From JANNHP01 sp031404455 (GTDB taxonomy: Bacteria > Planctomycetota > JAJSAM01 > JAJVHW01), in NCBI GenBank assembly GCA_031404455.1, contig JANNHP010000351.1, positions 1-25,749 on the forward strand: a stretch of 25,749 nt of DNA, in the 5' to 3' direction. Shown here piece after piece: positions 1 to 6,206 of this stretch. Made by a program: the position numbers and the translations under genes. Every line of letters begins with the position of its first letter. Positions within the stretch are counted from its first letter, which is position 1. Under the pieces are notes generated by a model. It made no database searches. It was given only the letters and a program-made list of their open reading frames with translations, and had not been told where the DNA came from.

Positions 1-25
1 AAGCCGCCGGCCTCGCCTGCACTCT

Positions 26-113
26 GTAGGGGCGACCCATGGGTCGCCCGTCGTCCGCGTACCGATGACGTGGCCGACGCGACGTGCGCGGGCGACCCAT
101 GGGTCGCCCCTAC
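26..113. repeat. Inverted pair of REP-like palindromes (BIME) upstream of argC
   Basis: Two copies of the perfect 20-bp palindrome GGGCGACCCATGGGTCGCCC lie at 30-49 and 90-109. The left copy is preceded by GTAG (26-29) and the right copy is followed by CTAC (110-113), so the two units point in opposite directions, as in BIMEs. The same unit recurs at 6067-6171, and a GCATGC-centred variant occurs in and after the transposase gene at 2346-2960. Each palindrome can fold into a GC-rich hairpin in RNA or single-stranded DNA. The right unit ends about 30 bp before the preferred argC start, so it would lie in the argC leader. Confidence 0.9.
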
Positions 114-142
114 AGGATCAACGGCCGGTGTCGGGACAGACC

Positions 143-1186
143 GTGACGCCTAGTTCCAGATTCCGCATCGCGATCGCAGGCGGCAGCGGGTACGGCGGCG
201 CGGAGACGCTGCGCTGGCTCGCGGAGCACCCGTCGTTCGAGGTGTGCGCGGTGACGTCGCGCAGTCTCGGGGGGAAATCGGTCGCCGACGTCCACCCGAA
301 CCTCGCCGGCTTCCACGAGAAGCTGCGGTTCACGGCGACCGCCGACGAACTCCTCGCCACGCGGCCCGACGGCGTCGTCCTGGCACTCCCCCATAAAGAG
401 GCGGCGTCGCAGGCGCGGCAGATGCTCGAGGCGCAACCCGGTCTCCGACTCGTCGACCTCTCCGGCGATCACCGTCTCGCGGACCCGAAGCAGTACGAGA
501 CCTCGTACGGCGCGCCGCATCCGCATCCCGAGGAACTGACGAGCGGCGCCTGGATCTACGGACTCCCCGAGGCGAACCGCGACGCGATCCGCGGCGCGAC
601 GCGCGTCGCGAACCCCGGCTGTTTTGCAACCGGCGCGATCCTCGCCGTGCTGCCGCTCGCGCGGCGCGGACTCGTCGCCGGTTCCGTTCGCCACGTCGCG
701 ATCACGGGATCGTCGGGCTCCGGCGCGGAACCGTCCGCGGGGACGCACCATCCCGAGCGCGTCGAGAACGTCCGCGCCTACAAGGTGCTCGACCACCAGC
801 ACGTACCCGAGATCGTGCGTTGCACGGGAGTCACGGCGCCGTGGCTGATGGTCCCGCAGTCGGGCCCGTTCGCGCGCGGCATTTTCACGTCGGTCTTCGT
901 CGATCTCCCGTCCGCGATGACGACCGATGAGCTCCGCGCCGTCTTCGCCGACGAGTACCGCGACGACCCGTTCGTCCGCATGCGGAGCGACACGCCGCAG
1001 GTCGCGCACGTGCGCGGCACGAACTTCTGCGACGTCTCGGTGAAGTCCGCCGGGACCTCGGCCGTCGTGCTGACCGCCATCGACAACCTCGGCAAGGGCA
1101 TGGTCACGCAGGCGATCCAGAATCTGAACCTGATGTTCGGACTCGAGGAGACGGCCGGCATCCGCCGCCCGGGAGGAAGGCCGTGA
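143..1186 (+). CDS. argC: N-acetyl-gamma-glutamyl-phosphate reductase (ArgC)
   Basis: This enzyme carries out the NADPH-dependent reduction of N-acyl-glutamyl-5-phosphate to the semialdehyde, the third step of arginine synthesis, in the cytoplasm. The N-terminal Rossmann motif GGSGYGGAE and the catalytic-cysteine segment VANPGCFATG are clear. So is the GSSGSGAEPSAGTHHPER loop. The preferred start is GTG 143, which gives 347 aa and begins right at the Rossmann fold behind a weak GGGACAG. An open frame to ATG 65 would add residues encoded by a REP palindrome (ARATHGSP) and is unlikely to be the native start; GTG 128 is another option. The stop overlaps the argD start (GTGA). Whether the acyl group is acetyl or succinyl is open, because the downstream carbamoyltransferase is of the succinylornithine-like type. 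Confidence 0.93.
   Translation: MTPSSRFRIAIAGGSGYGGAETLRWLAEHPSFEVCAVTSRSLGGKSVADVHPNLAGFHEKLRFTATADELLATRPDGVVLALPHKEAASQARQMLEAQPGLRLVDLSGDHRLADPKQYETSYGAPHPHPEELTSGAWIYGLPEANRDAIRGATRVANPGCFATGAILAVLPLARRGLVAGSVRHVAITGSSGSGAEPSAGTHHPERVENVRAYKVLDHQHVPEIVRCTGVTAPWLMVPQSGPFARGIFTSVFVDLPSAMTTDELRAVFADEYRDDPFVRMRSDTPQVAHVRGTNFCDVSVKSAGTSAVVLTAIDNLGKGMVTQAIQNLNLMFGLEETAGIRRPGGRP
1171..1180 (+). promoter_or_regulatory. Strong Shine-Dalgarno of argD inside the end of argC
   Basis: GGGAGGAAGG lies in the last codons of argC. Its GGAGG core at 1172-1176 is 6 nt from the GTG start of argD at 1183. It is the best ribosome binding site in the cluster and supports the GTG start and coupled translation. 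Confidence 0.75.
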
Positions 1187-2349
1187 ACGCTGCGGAACTT
1201 CGCGCTCTCGAGACGCGCCACGCGATCCCGACCTACGCGCAACTGCCGATCTGCGTCGTGCGCGGCGAGGGCTGCCGCGTCTTCGACGTCGAGGGCAACG
1301 CGTACCTCGACCTCTACGGCGGCCACGCGGTCGCGCTGACCGGCCACTGCCACCCGACGGTCGTCGAGGCGATCCGCGAGCAGGCGGGGAAGCTCCTCTT
1401 CTATTCGAACGTCGTCTTCAACGACACGCGGGCGCACGCCCTCGCGGCGCTCGCGACGATCATGCCGCCCGGGATGTCGCGGGCCTTCCTCTGCAACTCC
1501 GGCAGCGAGGCGAACGAGGCAGCGATCAAGACCGCGCGCCGCGTCACGGGCCGCCGCGAAGTCATCTCGATGGAGAACGGCTTCCACGGCCGCACGATGG
1601 GCTCGCTCTCGGCGACGGCTCTCGGCCACTACCTCGCCGACTACGCGCCCGGCGTGCCGGACCACCGATTCATCCCGTTCGGCGACAGCGTCGCGCTGCG
1701 CGCGGCCGTCACGGAGCGAACGGCCGCGGTGATGCTCGAGCCCATCCAGAGCATGGGCGGGATGCACACCGCGACGGACCAGTACGTCCGCGACCTACGC
1801 AAGACCTGCGACGACGCGGGCGCGCTCCTCATCTTCGACGAGGTGCAGACGGGCCCCGCGCGCACGGGCAAGTGGTGGTACGGCGACCACGCGGGCGTCG
1901 TCCCCGACATCATCACGACGGCGAAGGGCCTCGGCAGCGGCGTCCCCGTCGGCGCGATGCTGGCGAAGGACGAGGTCAGCGCGAAGGTGAAGGAAGGCGA
2001 CCAGGGCACGACGTTCGGCGGCGGTCCGCTCGCCTGCGCGGCCGTCCTTGCGACGATCACCGTTCTCGTCGACGAGAAGCTCTGCGAGAACGCCGCGCGC
2101 CGCGGCGCGCAGATCTCCGCAGAGGCGATGAAGCTCCCCGGTGTCACCGGCATCCGCGGCCGCGGCATGCTGCTCGGGATCGTCCTCGACCGCGACGCGA
2201 AGGACGTCGTCCGGGCGCTGCGCGAGAAGCACCGCATCCTCGCGGGCACGACGAGCGACCCGAGGGTGCTGCGTCTCCTCGCGCCGATCGTCGTCGGGGA
2301 TGCGGAGGTGGGCGAGTTCGTCGGGGCGCTGGCGGAGGTGATGGGGTGA
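1183..2349 (+). CDS. argD: Acetylornithine aminotransferase (ArgD), class III PLP-dependent
   Basis: This enzyme transaminates N-acylglutamate semialdehyde to N-acylornithine, with glutamate as amino donor and PLP as cofactor. The 388-aa protein has the class III hallmarks: CNSGSEANEAAIKTARR (about 104-120), the HGRTMG segment (135-140), LLIFDEVQTG (215-224) with the cofactor-binding Asp, and the PLP lysine in TTAKGLGSG (Lys248). The GTG start overlaps the argC stop and has a strong ribosome binding site. At the 3' end, its TGA overlaps the GTG of the transposase-like gene, so the mobile-element gene directly continues the arg operon. A related role in lysine biosynthesis is less likely because no LysW carrier protein is present. 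Confidence 0.93.
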   Translation: MNAAELRALETRHAIPTYAQLPICVVRGEGCRVFDVEGNAYLDLYGGHAVALTGHCHPTVVEAIREQAGKLLFYSNVVFNDTRAHALAALATIMPPGMSRAFLCNSGSEANEAAIKTARRVTGRREVISMENGFHGRTMGSLSATALGHYLADYAPGVPDHRFIPFGDSVALRAAVTERTAAVMLEPIQSMGGMHTATDQYVRDLRKTCDDAGALLIFDEVQTGPARTGKWWYGDHAGVVPDIITTAKGLGSGVPVGAMLAKDEVSAKVKEGDQGTTFGGGPLACAAVLATITVLVDEKLCENAARRGAQISAEAMKLPGVTGIRGRGMLLGIVLDRDAKDVVRALREKHRILAGTTSDPRVLRLLAPIVVGDAEVGEFVGALAEVMG

Positions 2350-2960
2350 GGACGACGAAGACGGCTCTGCCTGACTCCCCGGTCAGATCGTCCGTTCGTC
2401 TGCCCGGGTACGACTACAGCGCCGGGGGCGTGTACTTCGTCACCACCTGCACCCTCGATCGCGCGTGTCGATTCGGCGCAGTCGTGGATGCCGAGATGCG
2501 CCTGAATGACGTTGGTGCGATCGTGGACGACTGTTGGCGCAGCATTGCAGCGCATCACGTCGGCGTCGAACTCGACGCGTACGTGGTCATGCCCAATCAC
2601 GTTCACGGGATACTGCGCCTTGCCTGTGTAGGGGCGACGCATGCGTCGCCCGCGCTCCGTCCGCTGGACAGCGGCGGTACCCCCACAACGATGCGTGCCC
2701 GGGGTGCGCCACGGCGGTCCATTGGATCGATCGTCGGCACGTTCAAAGCCGCGGCCTCACGGCGCATCAATGAACACCTCGCCTCGCCAGGTGGCGCGAT
2801 CTGGCAACGGAACTACTACGAACACGTCATCCGGAACGATCCATCGTTGGAACGCATCCGGCAGTACATCGCGGCCAATCCGGCACGCTGGCCGGTCGAC
2901 CCTGCGAATCCACGACGCGGGGACGTCCGGACGAACACGGACGAACCCTGGTGCGTGTGA
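2346..2960 (+). CDS. REP-associated tyrosine transposase (RAYT, Y1/HUH family)
   Basis: This is a 204-aa single-strand DNA nuclease of the TnpA/IS200-like HUH fold. The N-terminal GYDYSAGGVYFVTTCT is typical of RAYTs. The metal-binding HUH motif is MPNHVHG (His85, His87), and the catalytic tyrosine lies in WQRNYYEHVIR (Tyr157 or Tyr158). RAYTs are known to bind and nick REP/BIME palindromes. Such palindromes are present here, one inside this reading frame (residues about 95-102, VGATHASP) and one 20 bp after the stop. GTG 2346 overlaps the argD stop by 4 bp and lies right before the conserved N-terminus, so I use it as the start, although no family homologue was aligned. The catalytic residues look intact, so it may be active. 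The gene separates argD from argF'. Confidence 0.9.
   Translation: MRTTKTALPDSPVRSSVRLPGYDYSAGGVYFVTTCTLDRACRFGAVVDAEMRLNDVGAIVDDCWRSIAAHHVGVELDAYVVMPNHVHGILRLACVGATHASPALRPLDSGGTPTTMRARGAPRRSIGSIVGTFKAAASRRINEHLASPGGAIWQRNYYEHVIRNDPSLERIRQYIAANPARWPVDPANPRRGDVRTNTDEPWCV
2628..2651. repeat. REP-like palindrome inside the RAYT coding sequence
   Basis: The perfect 20-bp palindrome GGGCGACGCATGCGTCGCCC (2632-2651) is preceded by GTAG. It is read in frame as part of the RAYT and encodes roughly VGATHASP between the HUH motif and the catalytic tyrosine. A partial flank (CCTTGCC just upstream) is shared with the copies at 2981-3004 and 6067-6171. The centre is GCATGC, unlike the CCATGG copies around argC and argH. 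Confidence 0.92.
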
Positions 2961-2980
2961 CCGTCGAAACATCGGACGGC

Positions 2981-3004
2981 GGGCGACGCATGCGTCGCCC
3001 CTAC
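2981..3004. repeat. REP-like palindrome between RAYT and argF'
   Basis: The same GCATGC-centred 20-bp palindrome lies at 2981-3000, followed by CTAC and then GGCAAGG. Its orientation is inverted relative to the copy at 2628-2651, so the two enclose the 3' half of the RAYT gene. It lies about 40 bp upstream of the argF' start and could form a hairpin in the intergenic mRNA. Confidence 0.92.
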
Positions 3005-3045
3005 GACGGCAAGGCTGGACAACACATCTCACACCCATGACCCCC

Positions 3046-4080
3046 ATGACCCACCACTTCCTCTCCCTCGCCGACCTCCCCGGCGTCCAGCTCGGGCTCG
3101 TCCTCGCGAAGGCCGCGGAACTGAAGAAGGGCCCGCGCATGCCCGCGCCGTCGGGATTTCCGATCGCGGGCCCGCTCCACGGCAGGCGCATCGCGCTCGT
3201 CTTCTTCAACCCGTCGTTGCGGACGCGGCTCTCGATGGAGTTCGCGGCCCACATGCTCGGCGCGCAAGCAGTCGCGCTCTCGCCGGGCGCGGACTCGTGG
3301 AAGCTCGAGACGCGCCGCGGCGTCGTGATGGACGGCGACGCGCAGGAGCATCTCGTCGACGCGATCCGCGTGATCGCGGAGATGAGCGACGCCGTCGCCG
3401 TGCGGACGTTCGCCGGGTTGCGCGACGTCGAGGAGGACCGCGCCGAGCCGATCCTGCGGGCGGTCGCGGCCGAATCGAAGGTGCCGGTCATCAACATGGA
3501 GTCGGCGTTCGACCATCCGCTCCAGGCGCTCGCCGACCTGCTCACGCTGCGCGAGGAACTCGGCCGCGATCTCACGGGCGTGCCGGTCACGCTGACGTGG
3601 GCGCCGCACCCGAAAGCGTTGCCGATGGCCGTCCCGGCAGCATTCCTTCGCGGCGCTTCGCGGATGGGCATGGACGTCCGCGTCGCTGCGCCGCCCGGGT
3701 TCGAACTGCCCGCCGCGCTGCTCGACGAGGCGCGCGCGGCGATGCCTCAGGGCGGCCGCATCCGGACGTTCGAGAACCAGGCGGACGCGCTGCGCGGGTC
3801 GCGCGCCGTCTACGCGAAGGCGTGGGGCTCGCCGCTCTTCTACGCCGACGCGGAGGCCGGTCTCGCGGCGAGGAAGCGTCACTCCGACTGGACGACGACG
3901 GAGCAGAAGCTGGCGCTCGGCGACCGCGCGATCTTCCTGCACTGTCTCCCCGTGCGGCGGAACGTCGTCGTCACGGACGAAGTGCTCGACGGACCACGGT
4001 GTCGTGTGTATCAAGAAGCCGGCAACCGGCTCCACACCGCGGCCGCGGTGCTGCTGCACCTCCTCGGAGAGCGGAAGTGA
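3046..4080 (+). CDS. argF': N-acylornithine carbamoyltransferase (acetyl- or succinyl-ornithine transcarbamylase, argF'-type)
   Basis: This enzyme transfers the carbamoyl group of carbamoyl phosphate to N-acylornithine, giving N-acylcitrulline. The carbamoyl-phosphate motif is FFNPSLRTR (about 53-61) rather than the STRTR of ordinary ornithine carbamoyltransferase. Other family motifs are WKLETRRGVVMDGD (85-98), HPLQ (157-160), TWAPHPK (184-190), YAKAWG (256-261) and HCLPVRRN (299-306). From memory of the families, WKLE, HPLQ and TWAPHP match the Bacteroides succinylornithine enzyme better than the Xanthomonas acetylornithine enzyme. The residue that separates the two (Glu92 in Xanthomonas, Pro90 in Bacteroides) appears to be Gln100 here, so the acyl specificity is open. 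ATG 3046 is chosen because MTHHFL fits the family N-terminus; ATG 3037 is also in frame. No clear ribosome binding site is visible. Confidence 0.9.
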   Translation: MTHHFLSLADLPGVQLGLVLAKAAELKKGPRMPAPSGFPIAGPLHGRRIALVFFNPSLRTRLSMEFAAHMLGAQAVALSPGADSWKLETRRGVVMDGDAQEHLVDAIRVIAEMSDAVAVRTFAGLRDVEEDRAEPILRAVAAESKVPVINMESAFDHPLQALADLLTLREELGRDLTGVPVTLTWAPHPKALPMAVPAAFLRGASRMGMDVRVAAPPGFELPAALLDEARAAMPQGGRIRTFENQADALRGSRAVYAKAWGSPLFYADAEAGLAARKRHSDWTTTEQKLALGDRAIFLHCLPVRRNVVVTDEVLDGPRCRVYQEAGNRLHTAAAVLLHLLGERK

Positions 4081-4967
4081 AGAACATCGAGATCCTCATG
4101 CAGGCGCTGCCGTACATCCGGCGGCACCGCGGCAAGACCTTCCTCGTGAAGCTCGGCGGCGCCGTGGCCGACGACAAGGCCGGGCTCGCCGGACTCGCCG
4201 AGGACCTCGCCCTCCTGCACAACGTGGGCATCCGGATCTGCATCGTCCACGGCGGCGGGCCGCAGGCGACGCAGCTCGCGGAGCGCCTCGGCCACAAGTC
4301 CCAGTTCATCGAGGGACGCCGCGTCACCGACGAGGTCACGCTCGAGATCACGAAGATGGTCTTCGCCGGGAAGATCAGCCTCGACATCCTCGGCGCGCTG
4401 CGCGCGGTCGATCTCCGGGCCGTCGGACTCTCCGGCGTCGCGGGCGACATCATCCACGCGAAGCGCCGCGAACCCGCGCCGTACAAGGACCCTGCGACCG
4501 GCGAGACGCGGATGCTCGACATGGGCCACGTCGGCGACATCGTGAGCGTGGACACGAAGCTCCTCGCGGTGCTCATGGACTCGGGCTACGTGCCGGTCGT
4601 CAACTCGCTCGGCGCCGACGAGAAGGGCAACGTGCTCAACATCAACGCCGACACCGTCGCGTGGCGGCTCGCGGTCGACCTGAAGGCCGACAAGTTCCTC
4701 TTCATGACCGACGTGGACGGGATCCTCCGGAACAAGGGCGATGCGAGGTCGCTCATCGGCAAGATCACGTCGAAGCAGATCGAGAGCATGATCAAGCGCG
4801 GGAAGATCGCGGGCGGGATGATCCCGAAGGTGAAGGCCTGCGTCGACGCGCTGAAGGGCGGCGTCGAGCGCGTGCACATCCTCAACGGGAACAAGGAGCA
4901 CACGCTGCTCCTCGAACTCCTGACGAAGCGCGGCGCCGGAACGCTCATCACGCTCGGCGACGCATGA
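4077..4967 (+). CDS. argB: Acetylglutamate kinase (ArgB)
   Basis: This enzyme phosphorylates N-acylglutamate with ATP, the second step of arginine synthesis, in the cytoplasm. The 296-aa amino-acid-kinase fold shows FLVKLGGAVADD near the N-terminus and the nucleotide-loop IVHGGGPQATQL. It also has the substrate-binding GRRVTDEVTLE, the NINADTVAW segment and FMTDVDGIL. The C-terminal GKIAGGMIPKVKACVDAL is typical of ArgB. GTG 4077 overlaps the stop of argF' (GTGA), and GGAGAG about 6-11 nt upstream serves as ribosome binding site. Its own stop overlaps the start of the deacylase. The N-terminal helix before the kinase core (MKNIEILMQALPYIRRHRGK) is the type seen in arginine-sensitive kinases, so feedback inhibition is possible. 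This is inferred only from family knowledge. Confidence 0.94.
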   Translation: MKNIEILMQALPYIRRHRGKTFLVKLGGAVADDKAGLAGLAEDLALLHNVGIRICIVHGGGPQATQLAERLGHKSQFIEGRRVTDEVTLEITKMVFAGKISLDILGALRAVDLRAVGLSGVAGDIIHAKRREPAPYKDPATGETRMLDMGHVGDIVSVDTKLLAVLMDSGYVPVVNSLGADEKGNVLNINADTVAWRLAVDLKADKFLFMTDVDGILRNKGDARSLIGKITSKQIESMIKRGKIAGGMIPKVKACVDALKGGVERVHILNGNKEHTLLLELLTKRGAGTLITLGDA

Positions 4968-6019
4968 CCGAAGACCCGATCCAGCTCCTCGTGAAGCTCG
5001 TCGAGACGCCGAGCGTCTCGGGAACCGAGGCTGCGGTCGTCGAGGTGATCCGGGCCGAGCTCGCGGCGGCCGGCCTGGCGCCGGTCGTCAGCGGGCGCAA
5101 CGTGTGGTGCGCGGTCGAGGGACGCCGGCCCGGCCGCACGCTGCTCTTCGAGCCGCACATCGACACCGTGCCCGCGTCGAAGGAGTGGACGACGAACCCG
5201 TGGAAGTGCGCGCGCTCGAACGGGCGCCTGCAGGGACTCGGCGCCAACGACGTGAAGGGCGGCGCGACGGCGATGATCTTCGCGCTGCGCGAACTCGCCC
5301 GGGATCGCGCCTTCGCCGGAACGCTGATCTTCGCCGCGTGCTGCGACGAGGAGACGGGCGGCCAGGGGCTCGAAGTGCTGCGCAAGGAACTGCCGCCGCT
5401 CGACGGCGCCGTCATCGCCGAGCCGACGAGTCTCCGCGTCGCGACGGCGCAGCGCGGCCTGATGCGCGTCGTCGTCTGCTGCGAGGGCAAGGCGTCGCAC
5501 GCGGCGCGGCCGTGGCAGGGCGTCAACGCGATCGAGCTCGCCATGAAGGACATCGCCGCCGTCGCGGCCATCCACGCGCCGCGCGAGAACGCCGTCCTCG
5601 GCCGCGCGACGTGCACGCCGACGCTCATCGAGGGCGGCACGAAGGCGAACGTCGTCCCCGGGCACTGCCGCTACACGCTCGACGTGCGGCCGACACCCGA
5701 GCACGACAACGTGTGGTGGGAGGCGCGCATCCGCGAGGCGACGACCGGGAAGATCGAGGTGATGAGGAACCGGATCACGCCCGTCTCGACCGATCCCACG
5801 GACCCGCTCGTCGTCGCGGCGCTCGCGGCGACGGGGACAGCCGAGCCGATCGGCTTCGGCGGCGTCAGCGATCTCTTCCACGTCCGCGACGTGCCGGGGA
5901 TCGTCCTCGGGCCGGGGCTCTCGGAGCAGAGCCACGTGGCCGACGAGTGGATCGAGGAGGCGGAGGTGCTGCGGGCGATCGGCGTGTACCGGGATCTGGC
6001 GCGGGGGTATCTCCGATGA
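4964..6019 (+). CDS. M20-family N-acylcitrulline/N-acylornithine deacylase (ArgE-like)
   Basis: This is a zinc amidohydrolase of 351 aa. The co-catalytic metal ligands and catalytic acid are visible: His65 and Asp67 in FEPHIDTVP, Asp96 in GANDVKGG, Glu129-Glu130 in CCDEETGG, Glu153 in IAEPTS, and a C-terminal His (about 324) in EQSHVADEW. It belongs to the ArgE/DapE branch. Because an N-acylornithine carbamoyltransferase lies two genes upstream, the likely substrate is N-acylcitrulline, which would be converted to citrulline. That is an inference from context, and DapE-type activity cannot be excluded by sequence alone. ATG 4964 overlaps the argB stop (ATGA). The gene is followed by a 187-bp gap carrying a REP pair before argH. 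Confidence 0.88.
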   Translation: MTEDPIQLLVKLVETPSVSGTEAAVVEVIRAELAAAGLAPVVSGRNVWCAVEGRRPGRTLLFEPHIDTVPASKEWTTNPWKCARSNGRLQGLGANDVKGGATAMIFALRELARDRAFAGTLIFAACCDEETGGQGLEVLRKELPPLDGAVIAEPTSLRVATAQRGLMRVVVCCEGKASHAARPWQGVNAIELAMKDIAAVAAIHAPRENAVLGRATCTPTLIEGGTKANVVPGHCRYTLDVRPTPEHDNVWWEARIREATTGKIEVMRNRITPVSTDPTDPLVVAALAATGTAEPIGFGGVSDLFHVRDVPGIVLGPGLSEQSHVADEWIEEAEVLRAIGVYRDLARGYLR

Positions 6020-6066
6020 CGCGGATTGCGGCCGTCGCCGCTTCCGCTGACCTTGCCTCTGCCCTT

Positions 6067-6171
6067 GTAGGGGCGACCCATGGGTCGCCCGCCGTCCGCG
6101 TTCACTGGCACGCGCGAAACGCGGAACGTGCATCTGCGGACATCCGCGGGCGACCCATGGGTCGCCCCTAC
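6067..6171. repeat. Inverted pair of REP-like palindromes between argE-like gene and argH
   Basis: Two copies of GGGCGACCCATGGGTCGCCC lie at 6071-6090 and 6148-6167, with GTAG on the left side and CTAC on the right. The inverted symmetry extends outward: CCTTGCCTCTG near 6050 matches CAGAGGCAAGG near 6171-6181 on the other strand. The 187-bp gap 6020-6206 otherwise holds nothing recognisable, so this BIME fills the only sizeable intergenic region of the arg cluster. A transcript through it could fold into two strong hairpins or one long hairpin upstream of argH. Confidence 0.92.
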
Positions 6172-6206
6172 AGAGGCAAGGCGTTCAGCGGTCCTGGGAA
6201 CCTCCG

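Noticed and set aside
65..142. ATG 65 as the argC start
   Set aside because: The added residues are encoded by a REP palindrome and are not part of the ArgC fold, which begins after GTG 143.
1183..4967. LysW-dependent lysine/arginine pathway
   Set aside because: argC, argD and argB have relatives in that pathway, but no LysW carrier or LysX-type ligase is present, and an acylornithine carbamoyltransferase points to arginine.
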